Below, in pieces: positions 21,112 to 35,660 of a stretch of 42,891 nt of DNA. The position numbers and the translations under genes are program-made. Source of the DNA: Phoronis ovalis. Taxonomy: Eukaryota > Phoronida > Phoronidae. Numbering within the stretch: position 1 is the first letter of the stretch; the number at the start of each line of letters is the position of its first letter. The notes below the pieces were generated by a model that did not search any database, was not told where the DNA came from, and was given only the letters and a program-made list of their open reading frames with translations. The stretch lies in the NCBI GenBank assembly GCA_028565635.1, contig JAOXYB010054722.1, positions 1-42,891 on the forward strand, written 5' to 3'.

Positions 21112-24100
21112 TCTGAATTTTAATGTTTTTCTTTTCATCCAACAAATATTTCCTTTGACTTACAGATGAATACCCGAAAATTAACGATAAAGTCCGATGA
21201 AACTTGTACCTCTACGAAATATGGGTAATAATAGCTCGTGCATGTTTTATTTTGTGCCATGTTTAGGCGGGTCAACTTCACGTTTTTTGAAATTCAAAAA
21301 TACTAGCAACAGACTATTACTTAAAGAAAAAAATTGAAAAAACTTTATTTTATACTAAGTTTTAAAATATCTGTCCCTGTGTGGTGTGTTTTATTGACTG
21401 GACAACATTTAGGTTCGGTTCTTATGAAATGACACCAAATTTGCACTAATGTTCACGTGGTGTCAGAAGTGTATAGATGAGTTTATTAAATTAAAAACAT
21501 TAAATAGGGATTGGATATTTAAGTTAACGCATTAACAAGAGACATTGCCATATATGTCTGTTTAGAGCACATTTGATACTTAACACGTAAACCTGATCAG
21601 GGGTCTGAATGGGCCATATGTTATTTTATCCGCGTTTAGTCCTAAATATTTTAAGGTAATTTTACCATCCAGGGGTGAGAGATTCAACAGATGATGCCTA
21701 AATTAAACATTTATAATTATAAGGGGCGGTATATGTCGCGTGGCACATAATAGTTGACTTTCGTGACGATTCCAGAAAGACACGCGTCCTTCTATTCATG
21801 TTAATTCAAACGGAATAGGTGCATTAAACAAAATATGGGAAATATTGTGTAAAATCACCATTCACATATATTTTACTGGCGCATTTTTGAGTGGTGTGGG
21901 AAAGTTTTATTCTATTATGCTATGAATAAGAAAATTTGCTGTCTATTTAACGGCAATTGAGTTAAATATTAAAATTACGAGGACCGGCTTTTAAAAGTGG
22001 TTGATGTCCTGATTGAAATGTTAATGCAAGCGGTGTGAACGCCAAAATAGTTAAAGCAAAGAAAAACTGTGAATTAATTTGTAAACAAATTTTTATACCT
22101 GACACACAGCTCCATCATTTGAATTAGCACCTCAGAGTGACATACCTGGTTGCCAAGTCAAGAAATCTAAAACACTAAAGATTAAACAGACCATGCTGGT
22201 CAATGGCAGCGGCCTTAATGCAACAAGTTTTAAACCCAGATTGCTCTATTGTTTCTGAATTTGTGCAGAAAAATCTAGAATTGCATTAACAATCTATTTT
22301 CTGTAAGGGACTTCTTATACAGGTCTACAGTACACCACAGGCTTTTTATCCCTTCCGTGGTCTGTTAATGAGGAAATGTATACTCTCTTGATTTAGTATA
22401 ACTTATGGTGTCGCACCAAAATAAATATATTACACTACATTAGAACAATCATTTGAACACGCGTATAGCACAAAACTTAAAGCAGTTGAACAGTTTGAGT
22501 AAATTTTTTTTCTGCTATTAAACAGCAACTATAGAGACACGTTTTAAAGTGATTTCGAAGCGTTTCTTTGACACTTGATATCCAACACCTCATCATAACT
22601 AATAACTTCCGGGCTACAATCATTTTTACACCCAATAAAAGCGACGAAAATGATAAAGGCTAAAGGTTCTCTAATGGACATTTTTTTCTAATGGTACCAG
22701 ACACTTACATTATACCTAAGAAGCCAAAAAACGAAAGAAATGTTAATATATACCAATGTACTGAACAGACGGTACGAACGATAACGAGTAGACATATGAC
22801 GGGATATAAATCTATGAACTGGCACCTAGTAAGTGACCACAATTTAAAGGGGCTTCATTTTGGCACGTATTCACCTAGGGATACATTAATGCACAATTCG
22901 TCGACTGAGAAGTATAAATGCAAATAAAATGCCCTCTAAAAATTATCATTTAATAGCCAATGTTTCTTTTGCTATTTAATTAACGGACAATGACCTGCTA
23001 GTTTTTTTGCCAATCTTACAGCTTACAATCTCATATGTAAATACCATTGTATAATTGCTAAAGAAACGGTTAATCATCCAGATTGATTGGGGATTAACGC
23101 TCTTCAAAATAGTGTGCATTGGTTATTCTGTATCTTTTTAGCGAAAATAGGTTTAGAGGTATTGTTTGAACGGTGGACACTATTTTTTTAGGACTGACTC
23201 CCAGGGTATACATGAATTATTGTTATTATTAGGCAGCATTATTTAGGATAAGTCGAGGACTGTCAAAGAATTTTAGTTTGGGCGTTCGGTGTTTTTACGC
23301 AATGGATGAAATACAAACACCAAAAAGTCACGAAAATAATCATGATCTGGAAGGTACGTGGCCTGGTATATAGGGTATATTGAAGGGGTTAGCTGGATCC
23401 AACCCTCAAATTCCCATAAAACCGCCACTGTTCGTTTGCGTGTTAACCAAGACTATCGACTCAAACAGTATGCTTTCAGCATATTTCAGTGTTCTCCACT
23501 ACTATACAAAGTGTTGGAATAGAACCAGAGCTTCGAGCAAGTTTTAAGAAACAGAGAGCTATGTGCATGTATAATTTTCAAAAGAGACCGAGGGTGTAAG
23601 CACCTTGTGGAGAATACTGATTCCCCCCGATTTTTCTCTCGCTCGGATATGTACAACAGAACTAATCGATGTAGCAAGTAGTTTCCGGTGATTTGGTAAT
23701 TAATAGGTAAATAAAGCATGATAATTAAGCGATGATAAAACAATGCCATGTTTATTAAGTGCTTGCTAATCACGAAAGCCAGCTCCTGTTAGTATTATAA
23801 CATGTAAAGTAAATAAAATTACGTAAATTATATTTTATGAAAACAACTTTTATAACTGGGTGGAATAAAATATGAGGAATATAGTTTAAAATCAAGATGT
23901 ATGTAAGTACGCTATTTGCTGCTGCGGCGAAGTTTGTTTATTATATTTCGTTGAGAACAAGCACAACATAGCAAAACAGTTTTGATAAATGTGAAAATCA
24001 AAATTCAAAAATCTAACAAGATTGAGCTATCAATTTGTACAGGCCCAATAAATATTTGTCATGTTGATCATTTAAAACTCATAAATATCCCAACCACCAA

Positions 24101-27100
24101 ATCATTAACACCATACATTGCATAAAATTTAGCTGTTAATTTCACCAAAAATCACACACATTATAGGTGATTTGATTTTATATATAAAACGAAACATCTA
24201 AAAAAAATAGCATTTCCGAAATAATTTTGGGCTTTATAATATTATTAACATTAACCAAGTGTTGTTCATATTTTTTTGCAGAACAAAACATTTACGTAAA
24301 CACATTTTACCTAGATAATTTTGGATTATTTACTTCCAATATTTTTCCAAGACAATGCAACGGTTGCAACATATCTCCTCATTAGTTATCGAATGAACTA
24401 ACTATACTTACCGCGTGCTCATGCACTAATTGATTGTTATGTAAACACGATGGTTAATTATTGTTTTAATATCACCTTAATACATACTGACACAGTAGCA
24501 TAATTACTAATCCATTGTCTTATTGAACGCAATCAGTAGCACTTGTAAGCATACTGTTTGTACAATACTTATATATTCATAGAGCGCAAAACAGTTGTGT
24601 AATTGAAGAAATAATATTTCCTGTTTTCAACTTTCAAAAATATCTTGTAAATATTATAGGCAAACACTGAATGTTTTAAACAGGAATATTCTACTGTCCG
24701 ATCGTCGTGTGAAAAACAATATCTTATATTGCTTTTATTCGTGAATGAAATTGAGTTTACCATGAACATAAAAATCTATAAAATAATTCGATAGGTAAGT
24801 GAATTCCGCAGAAACCAGACTACCGTAGCTAGATTAGACACCTGTTGACATGAGTTACATTGCTTCTTCAGCACTAATTCGCATGGGATTCCATCTACAA
24901 ACTGTTGGCACATGTACTTCCAATGTTTTTTTAAAACAGTGTTGGATTTAACGATGTAAAGCATATTTTTGGAACAGTTTCTGTTGCAGCTGTTAAATTT
25001 TGGCAAAAAAACGGTGTAAACTGGCTGCTATCTGTAGATATTTAAAAGACGAACCAGGGCCATTAAGAGAATAACACAAAGGTAATTTCATAAAAATTAC
25101 GTCATTGATAACATGATAAGTTACAAATAATTGATTGCAGAAAATATATATGTATACAATTATCAAAAATTGTTTAAAAAATTAATTTTAATAACAGGTT
25201 TAGCAGGATTCGCAACAGCAAATAAAAAACAAATACGCAAGAGGCGGATCAATTTTCTATCTTTTCATTCGAATGTTTAATCGAATTGCTTTTATTTTTA
25301 CGAGTTATATTCAAATGTGCATCTATTTGGTAGGATGTATTTTAATTGAGATATACCAAATACTTCTGTTGCTGAAATTCATGAACAAAGTACAAATCAT
25401 ATACCTCTAAAATAGAAAAGTACACATGTAGTAACATTTTTTAGAAAGCTAAAGTTAAAAGGTCCAATCTATTACACGTAATAAAATTGAAAAAAAAATC
25501 AGCCTACAACACAACAACAGGTTTTTCTATTTTAAAAAATCCTCTCCAGATGAGCTTTGTGTTAATCAGGAGGGAGCCTTGTACGGATAAACCAATATGA
25601 TTATTCGTAGCCATGGATACGCTCATCAAGGTACAACTAGCAGCATCGTAGACTGGTGCTTATTTTTCTGAATGTGTATATACTTTTGCCAACACAACAC
25701 AGTTTTAAATGATATTTTTGTTTTTATAGCTATTTTTATGGGTAGAACTGATAGAACATTATAAGGATCGGAATACTATTGTTTTTATTAAATGTCTAAG
25801 TAAGACAATAATAGGTCAAAAACTATATACACGAGTGTAATTTATACAGCTTATTTTTACAAAAAAAAGCAAAATGCTTCACCGCCTATGCAAATTAGCG
25901 TTGCGTTTATTGTAAGTTTTGCGACATCATTTATCACCATGACAATCCTATCAATAGTAACTCTCATGAAGTTGTATGTAGGGCGTCGTGAATAATTACA
26001 TGAGGGTATGATTACCCATTCCGATGAAAATGCAACTGCGTTAATATTCCAAAAACGCTAACATACATTTTTTTGTTGATTTGATATTTTTTCGCGACTG
26101 GTCGACTGACAAAAAACCTCTCTTAGTTAAATTTATGAATTTAACTTTCAAATATTTGTTTTTTGCAAGACTATTCGCATAGAGCTATATCGTGCTTCGT
26201 TAACTTATAACCGCACAATTCTTATATATCTAGCTAAAGTAATAAAGTTAATTTTAAACAGTCAAAATAGTAATGTAGAAAAAAAAACACTAGATAAAAA
26301 CCATAAAACGCATCTGGCACACGACGCTATTAGCATATGAATAGAAGTCAGACAATTGCCACGAGCCGTTTGTAATAATTTTAAAAAGAAACTGTCGCGT
26401 CCCATTAAGTTCTTGATAAAATATCTATCAAATTGTCTAGCACACAATGTATTGCAAGATATGGTTCAAAGATTAGGATATATATGATTTTTAAAAGAAT
26501 TCATATATCTATATATATATATACTTTAGTTGGTCTATGAAGCATTTCAGTGCAACGAGAAGTTGCTGAAAGGATTTTGGGATAAACGAAAACAATAGAA
26601 CTAGCGATAAAGTGGTGAGATTTATAATCTTAATGATGTGCCTTGGAAATATATGATTTCATGTACATAAAACTTTAAACTGTCATTTTTATTCAATAAA
26701 AATGATATACGAAAAGTGGCTCCTATAACCTACATCAAAATACTGTACTTGTAAAAAATATAATGTTTGAAGGCGATTATCAGGAGAGACATAAGCCTGG
26801 TCTTTCCCCAGAACAAACCATACCTAGACTAAGTTAATAGTCGTTGATGCGAAATCAAATGTGCCCCTCTGTAGTAGCAAAAAGCTACACTTTTGTTTCA
26901 GGGTAGTTCTGTTTCTCGGGTGTTTTCCCTTGTCGCGTTCACAAGATGCTAGTTATTACTGAATGCAGATAAATCAGTGTAATTAAAAATCTGCGGAAGC
27001 GCTAATTTACAACCGTCTATGAAATTGATTGTCACGGGTCACTGACACTACACAAAATTATTTCATAACCGACAGATGGTAAGGTGGTTTTACGAAACCA

Positions 27101-27370
27101 CATAATTTGGGTACTCAATAGGTCGGTGCCAAATTGATCTCAATGTTTACTAAGCTGTTACCGGTGACTAAAACTTTTAATTCAAATTTTCAAAAGAATG
27201 TTTGGCACGAGCCATTATTTGTCCAGCCACGTTTGTCTTACCAAAAATTGTCTAAAAGGTACACATTAGACTTTTGAAAAATATCTTTATTTAGCTAAAT
27301 AAACACAGATATTAAACACTATATTAGACAGGTAAATTATAGCGGTGTTCCTCTGAAGATTTAATGAGCT

Positions 27371-27452
27371 GTGACGTCACCGGCAGGTGCTAAATTCTGT
27401 CAATCACGGCGCGACACGCGACTGGCAACAGCTGCTATCAAATTTGACCAAT
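27371..27452. promoter_or_regulatory. Candidate regulatory cluster: CRE, two E-boxes, CCAAT, CpG-rich patch
   Basis: A perfect 10-bp CRE palindrome GTGACGTCAC (27371-27380) is followed by CAGGTG (27384-27389), a CpG-dense patch (about 27400-27421), CAGCTG (27429-27434) and CCAAT (27448-27452), all within 82 bp. The local base composition stands out from the A+T-rich surroundings. It lies about 6.5 kb upstream of SoxC. It could be an enhancer, or the promoter of an unrecognised transcript. Confidence 0.35.
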
Positions 27453-28748
27453 CAAATATCAGACATTATCTGGGGACAGAGATAAAGTTTGATAAAAATT
27501 CTCTCAATAGAACAACATATTAATTCTAAGAAGGTGTTTCAATATCATAATAATTTTATGTTGAATCTGGGCAACCTTTTATTAAAGCCTGTGTCAATGT
27601 TTGCCGTAAGAAACATGCAGAAACCGCCTACGTTATTAGCAATCACCTTATTGTGGTAGAAAATCAGAATTTTACAAAAGTGCTCGTCATCCTATTACTG
27701 AACCCAGGGACAATTATTTTAATTATGAATAACACTAATAATTAAGAACCTCAAATCTCATTATTTTCCCTTCACATGACGGAAAGATACATACTGAATT
27801 ACCGACTGTTTTCTAAACCGACCAATGAACGAGCAGTATTAAGACAGGTTGGCACGCGACATTAAGAGGCATTATTAGAGCTTATTCCATGTGAATGATC
27901 TTTGATAGACAAAAATACCACATTAATATTATTCTATTATAAAGCACAAATTTTCTTAACTAGAAAATAGCAAACTATTATTTTCACTAGTGAATTAGGT
28001 GAAATTTGGTCTTTTAATAGATAAGGTTAACGGTCGTAAGTGAATGGGTTTATAGAATAGGTATTAGTTCAAAACAGGTTTTGTTTAATTTTTAAAAAGG
28101 GACAGATGGTGGGGTTTAAACAGCGCGTGTGCGGGCTCGTGTTCTTAGTGATTTAACAATTAAAGGTCGTTCGAATATTTTGGAAAGCTGAACAAACAAC
28201 GTGATCAATAAACTATGTCCCGATGTACTTCAAAGAGGGGAGATATTTTGATAATCCCTCCTAATCGGAGCGTAGCAACAACAAATTTACGTACTACGCA
28301 CATCCTGATGGATAAGATAATTTCTGACCAGATTTACTGTCCTTGCATAGTTTTAAGTCATAGAGTGCATAAAGTACCATGCAGTAGGAAATAAAACATT
28401 AAACGTGCACTAGTATGCGCGCATCCAGAACTAGAAAGGAAATTAAGAAAAAAATCTCCTTTCGTTGCTATTTGCAATGTCATAGGAAATGCGCTTTATG
28501 CCAACACTTTTCACTCCGGGGATCATTTGTGTCAGTTTTACTTGCTTCTTTATCGTAAACCATAAGATAACAAAGGTTGGTTATAAAAAGGTACATGTTG
28601 TGGATGTGATTTTATATATAAACGAATTCAAAAAATACATTTAATATAGTAGAATTGCTTTCAATTTAATGATATAAGAATTAAAAAAGATGATCTCGAT
28701 CAGGTCGTGGAGTACACTTATTACTGATGTGATAATCGCTATAAGCGT

Positions 28749-28786
28749 GCCTGGACGTACTGACAATTGTCACTCTGCAACCAGGC
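28749..28786. repeat. Nested palindromes with opposed SOX cores
   Basis: GCCTGG (28749-28754) pairs with CCAGGC (28781-28786). Almost concentric inside is the perfect 12-bp palindrome TGACAATTGTCA (28761-28772). Its centre carries the SOX core ACAAT on both strands and an E-box CAATTG. Confidence 0.5.
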
Positions 28787-31700
28787 AAAGCGACCAACAC
28801 CTGTCGCTGTACTCATCTCTTGAGTAATTTTATAACATGCATGTTTGGGCTGCATACAAAAATATTACTTTGTATTCATGCCTAAAATGATATTGATTTT
28901 TTTCGACATCTGTTGATTTTGGAACGGTCGCTGGGTTCTTATAAGCGGTAATAACCTGTGGATAAATCTCGGGGGATAGATCATTGATGCTTCGGGATGT
29001 ATTTTAAAGAAGTACATGTAATGTTCAGACCCAGTCACAAAATAAATACGATATAACAAGCGAAGAAACGTGTTTTTGCTTTACGTAACATGTAACTCTT
29101 GAATGACCCCAGATCAAGGATCGGTCGCTTATTTACGTGTCACCTGTAATCTATTTTTTTTATAATACACTCTATAGCCAGTGTCAGGTACCAAGTCATA
29201 ACAGCTTCCGATGATAATAACATTACATACATTATAGGTTTCTTCAAGTGCTACGCACATTTTTCTTCTATTTATGTGACACATGACAAATCAAACACAA
29301 ACAACTGCAAAATAATGTGAAATTGTGCAGTATGACATTCACATTTCTTGAAGTGTACCTGTATTAATTTAATATATTGTAATTTTTTTTTTATTCGAAA
29401 CACACGAAAACATCGATTGCTTGGCACGCCCAACCTGATGCAGATGTTAAATTTGCATATTTATAAATAATTTGAACTTGTTTATTGAGTGTTGAACCAT
29501 AATTTGCAAATACTAGTAAATCAAACGTACTGGTATGGGTGCAATATTCTTCGTCATTGTGCAGCTAGAACCCCGTCACCGGCTTATGTGACCACAGATT
29601 GTCAGGTTGAAATATCAGTGGTAACACAAACACACTATTATGTTCATGTCAAGAAGTACAAAGATAATCACCTTTTCGTTTCTGTAAACATCCCCTCCCC
29701 AACTGTAGTTACGCCCGCAATGGGGAAAAACAGTTGTACAAAACACGACGCAACACACGGCAACTTTTCAAAAGCCAATAAGGCACAGACAATGGGCCTC
29801 CACATTAAGACAAATAACATTCTCATAAAAATTAAACAAGTTCAGCTCACCTTGTTGACGAGTAGAAAACAAGTACACTTGAGTAAAGGCAGATCACATA
29901 TACGTATTTTTATGTTGTTATTACGTCAAGTATGCACCACTGATTGACTAGGGCACGAAGAATTGATATCATGTTTATTAAATAAAAACAAAACTAGAGT
30001 AATGTATTTTTTTTTCGTTGTTACTTCAGGCATTCCGGGCCAGGTAATAGTCCATTACAAATTCCTTTTTTATGAAAAATACCACATCTGAGAAAGAAAA
30101 TAACCAAAATTCACTTGTCTCTATAATTTATTTGGTATTCCTGATAACACATACTTTTAAAACTTCATTCATATTTTTTTGTGAATGAACGCACACAGCT
30201 GTTACTAGACCAAGTTTATACATGTGCCAACATGTGCTAAGTAAATATCACACCTGGTCAGTTGATATTTCTTTGGTTATATAGCAAACTTGCAAATCAA
30301 GTTTTCCACAAAATACTTCATTTGAGAAACAGGGAATCTATTCTCGATATTTTAAACCAGGGATGCCTTAGTCTATATCTTACACATGCATCATACATGA
30401 AGAGTTTAATAGTTATAAACAACTTTTTTTCAAGGAATATGCATTGGTTTTCTGTTATAGAACATACTCCCCTGACAAATTATTGGCAAAGTATGCATAT
30501 TAAATTTAAAACCAAGCTGTCTGACACTTGCATTTTAGCAGCTAGTAGTGGTATAGACGTAAATGTAAGTATTTTCCAAATCTAGAATGTTGCCCTTCTA
30601 CATCATCGTTGGCATGCTGTTCTAAGAGATAGAACAGAATCCAGTGGCCAGATTTTTTAACTAACTAGAACTTTATATAACCGATTCTTCAGACAAGAGT
30701 TGCACAGATAACTTTTCATTGGGTCACTAACAACCAATAGTAATCAGTTGGTCCTTTGCAACCAATTCATTTAACACTGACCCTATTTTGTTGAGCGTGC
30801 ACCATTATATCTCCAACAGGCACAAATCTACCAGAAGCCCCCAGAGATCCTTTAGCACCAACAATTTACAATTCAAGGATGCCCACTAAAAGAACTCCGG
30901 GAAGTGCTTCTGGTAAAATGTGCCTGTTAGACTACCTACAGACAGTTGTTAGGGACTTTATTTCTATCTTTAATATCTTGTTTCTGGTGTTACTTCCTGA
31001 GTTCATTTCAAAATTAACCATTTGGCTCATCTACTATTTTTGCACTCTGTATGTTACATTAGAAGTGTGTGAAACTTGAGATGTTTTTTGCAATCAAATA
31101 CCTGAGTAATGTTAAACTAGCATTAGGGACACATTGCATGAAATTGAAACAACAGGTTTAAAAATAAACTTCCATTTTATTTATAGATTTCTGGAAGTAT
31201 ATTTGAAACACACATCTATTGCATATTCAAGACATTTTCTATTACTCACACTAGTGTGTATGTGTCATTCATTCATCACTACTAAAGAATCCAACAAGAC
31301 AGCTGTCACTGATTTGACACTAAATAATAACAAACAAGGGTTAAGTATAAAACAAAATTTCAAGAAATATAGCTTAATACACCTTAAAATAAAGTAAACT
31401 ACTGTTGTACTCCATCAGTATACAGGAAAGTTTTTTTCTTGGCAGGAATACTGTTTAATGTTGTTTTCTCAAGATAAGTATAACTAAAATAGAAATTGGT
31501 GTGAAAAGTTGAGGCAATCAATTTGAAAAGTAATGAAAGATTAATCCTACTAAAACCACTAATTTAGCAAAACTTGCCATTTGTTTTCACAGAGCTGGGC
31601 AAGTATTTACAAACTAAAAACAATAATTTGTAGTGCATATAAGTTCAATATAGTGCAAAATATGATGTTTTTATGGAAGTACATGTCAATACTAGCTTTA

Positions 31701-34700
31701 CTTTGCTACTGGGTACATACCAAGCACATTTATTGATCAACAAAGCAGACAAAATTGTCTAGCATGCCTTGAGCAACATAATATATAGTTCACTTGTCAC
31801 TTGGCTGTACACATCAGTTTGTAAATTCGTGCGAGGGAATAATCTGACAAATTGTTCGAATACTTTTGCACCATGGGATTCCTCTCTACCATGCACCCAT
31901 GGCTGAAGTTATGTGCTGTGACACTAAATGTGCTTGCTACCTTCACATGCAGACAATCAGTCAAAAGCGCATCAGCCTACAAAAATAACAACACTGCCTG
32001 TAAGCCTACCACATGTGAAGAACAAAACAATTAAAACTGTATTGCAACTGCTTTTCAGTGCAGTGTTATATAAATCATTTGCAATTCCACCATTTTTCCA
32101 TGAATAGTTGAGACAAGCATTAGGAGACGAACATGGGAATCATAAGATATATGGCTTTATGAAGTACAAATAGCAAGATCTTGAATATGCAGTTTTTAAA
32201 CATTGTTCAACAACTATGAAGCTCGTCTATCTGATTAATTAATCAAATTGAAAAGGTGCCCTTTCTGAGAGTCCTACATCAACCTCTAGCCCTGTTTAAG
32301 TGTGCACATTGAATTGTGTCTTCATGTTTGAAGCAGATCACTGGAGTTCATGGATATCTAGACTATATGATAATTAACTGAAAATCAATGAGATAAGACA
32401 AAACAACAAGTAGTTATTAACCATATTGTGATATGTATGTTTACTTTACTGAGTACACTCATTGGTTCTGTTTGACAACAGTTGTAGGTGTAATTAATCT
32501 ACTAAAGTGGTAAGTGTCACATCAACCTTTAAGAGCAGGATGGCCAGCCAACCTTTAAGATAACACTGGCTCCATTATGCCAGTATCAAAATGACATTTC
32601 ATTATTCTTTATGCATTTTTTTAAATACTGGTTTTAAATATATTGATATATGCTTGAAATAAACAACATTTACATTCAGGTTATCATAGCAAAACATACT
32701 TCCAACATAGTCAAAATATTTTATGAACAGATACATTATTCCTTTTGATGATAACATGGATGTTGTTTATGGTTTTTAGATCTCCTTTACTAAAGAGTTC
32801 CAAAACACTATGGACATACAACATTAGGAAATCTACACATTGCCTGATACTAGTCAAGATTTGCTTTATCTAAACACATATGCAGATAGAATACCAGACA
32901 GTTTCGTGAGTACACTAATTCTAACATGTTTTTATAAGATACAAAAATATGCACTGGATCCTGTAATGTCAATAGTCCAAGTGTTACATATGACCACTTG
33001 ATAGACCAGACATTTTGATGGCAATGACAGAGATCATCTTTGAGGGAGTCTAGCAAATTATCAAGTTGGCCAGGTTAAGTGCTCAAGCCCTTGACAGTTA
33101 GATAGTGAAAATATTTAGATAACAGGAGAGAAAGCTTAATAATTCAGCAGAAATAGAATCAAAACAGCTGAAAGTTGAATAAGATAATCCACAAAGTTAA
33201 AATTGAAAATGATTGATTATCAAAATGTAGCAACAGATTCTTCAGGAGTGGTGAGCTTGCACATTACTTTTAACAAATGTCCACAACAGCCTATATACTG
33301 CAAGTCCAGTTTCGTGTTCAGTGGTGCTGTCTTTTCCCAGTGCATTTGAATTGTGTTTTTTTGGGTATCCATTATCTAAATCTGAACCTTGTGAAGTGGT
33401 AAGGTTCAGCATGCACAAACTGAGCATGAAGAATGATATGTTTGTTCAGGCAACACCTTACAGGTTTCAGATTTCATTGATTCCTCATAAACTATTTTAT
33501 CTCAGTGAACTGAAAGATAGCAGTTGACTATTATGTTGATTTGTTTTTACAACTGTCTTTTGGTTCAAGTAACTTTTCTATGGTTATCTTAATGGAACAC
33601 TTTTCTACACCACCTGAATGTCTATTTTAATTAAAATCAATGGGAATTAGAATGCAAAAACATTCCCTACTAATATTCTTTCATATGAACACTTAGTACA
33701 TACTGTAGTTCTGTTAATTGCAACTCAATTATAATGCTTGCTAGAAGTATATTTATGTTATGGTGTGCATGTTAACACACTTCAAACAATTTTTTATATA
33801 TATATGTTTGGTAATGTAGAGGCAAGGTATGTGCGTTTTTTCATACAGTAATATATTGTTGATAGCAGGATGTCTTGTCTAATTCCTGCCAAATTTTGGC
33901 ACTGTGATCAGTATCAAGTTTCATTTTTATGTTTTGTTAATTCTATGCCAACAAATGAGGCTTATGCTACACACACTAAGACAACCATATACTGTTAATT
34001 TGTTAATGAATCGATCATACTGTAGCAAATCCGAATTTTAATTCTGTTTTTATTGTAATGAAAATTAAATTGGTTTGTACTTATAATATTAAATTCAGAA
34101 AATATAGCAATGAAGAATATGAACATATTATATAATAATTCTCTATCATGTCATGATCTACAACTTAATGGTAAAGACATTGACCATTAAAAATACTCTA
34201 AAAATTAGTATTAATAATTTTTGCAAGGACACTACTAATGAATGGCTAGCTTTATAGAAGCTGTATAATACTATTACAAGTAACTATACAAAAATCTTTA
34301 TCATATTCCGAGATTTAGTTTCCAATTTTTCACATTAGTACATTTAGAAATAGTACACAATTTTAGAGATGGAACCAGTGAAATAATAAAATAATTGTGA
34401 TAAATTGAAATATTATGCAATTTTTTGAATGTATGTATCAGGTAAAGATAATAGTAATTACATAACTGAGGAATCATCTGTCATAAAGGGTAATTACTAC
34501 AATACACTTAAAATGAATTTCAAATTTATCTCTGTAGAGAATACACTCCATATTCATAATTCATTTAAGACGTTAGTTTTTTTTTGCGATCTACATATAA
34601 CATATGGCTAGAAATTCATGAGTAGTTTTGAAAAGATTAAGATAGCATTTTGTTGATTACTTTTTGTGGAATGCATCTATATTTCCTTCTGTTATGGTAT

Positions 34701-35660
34701 CAGCACCTTCATCTGCAATCATTTAATGTGTTTAATGATAAGCACCTCCCACATGTATACCCTCGATATTTCGTAGCAAACCAAAAGTTCATAAATTCAT
34801 GTAAATGTTGCAAAACAACAAAACCCAATAAAACAAGACAAAGCCAAAAATGTCAATTCAGAAATATGGTGGTCATTTAAATGAGTTCAATAAAGTATAT
34901 TCTATCTATGTAAAGGCACATTCATGTAGACCTTATGTCAGTTGAAATCAAGACAGCACATACAGTATCGTATTTTAATAAACATAAATAAACTTCCACT
35001 TCTGATGTAACTAACGCGTAATTATATACAAACAAAAATTAGAATAGAATATTGCAATACGAAAAAACAACAACAAACAATTGAATTTGTAACAAACACA
35101 GAAGTGGAGAATTGCTATTGATGTTTTCCAATATTTAGTACCTGTTAGATGCTCCTTAAAGATATGACTGTTATTGGAATACACTTAAGTTTGAACTGGA
35201 AAAAGTCACAGGAGCATAATATTGGAGACCATCATTAAAAGTTAAGGAGGTCATATGGTACAAAGCAAGATAGATAATTAAAAATCAATATCAATTAATG
35301 AAGATAACTGTTTTAACTATTTGCTTTTTGTCTAGTAAAAAATCTATTACTATTCCTAACAAAATTTGATCAATGATTGACTTGCAATAAAACACATGTT
35401 ATCTTTAGTGTACAACCAGTGCAGAAAATAAACAACAATATTTATCTCAAGTTTTCATCCCTTTTGACATTCATCCCTTTCAAAGCTTTTTCTTTATGCA
35501 AAACAAAGTAACATTCTCAGATACTTTAATTTTTTAACAACTTAACACATTTGTACAAAAATAAAATTTATAAGCTTGCATTTTGAATGATGCAGAAGTT
35601 ATGTCTAAACATGTATAGATAAAATTCTATTTACGGTATTGTATATTGTATGTGCAATAA

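Larger units (their letters stand above)
21112..35660. other. Gene-poor region upstream of SoxC; no coding exon recognised
   Basis: Over 14 kb I find no open frame with a recognisable domain on either strand. The longest plus-strand frame (29489-29947, 152 codons) begins at GTG, has no splice-supported extension that I can see and matches nothing I know. Short (TA)n tracts occur near 26507-26522 and 33796-33806. The two structured clusters at 27371-27452 and 28749-28786 are listed separately. The region could hold SoxC enhancers or non-coding RNA, which sequence alone cannot show. Confidence 0.5.

Noticed and set aside
29489-29947. 152-codon plus-strand open frame
   Set aside because: It begins at GTG, shows no domain or known similarity, and I see no supporting splice sites. 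One frame of this length is plausible by chance over this much DNA.
30269-30290. TCTTTGGTTATATAGC, 15 of 16 matches to the miR-9 mature start
   Set aside because: Neither flank contains a complementary arm, so no hairpin can form; the 3' half of the mature sequence is also unlike miR-9.
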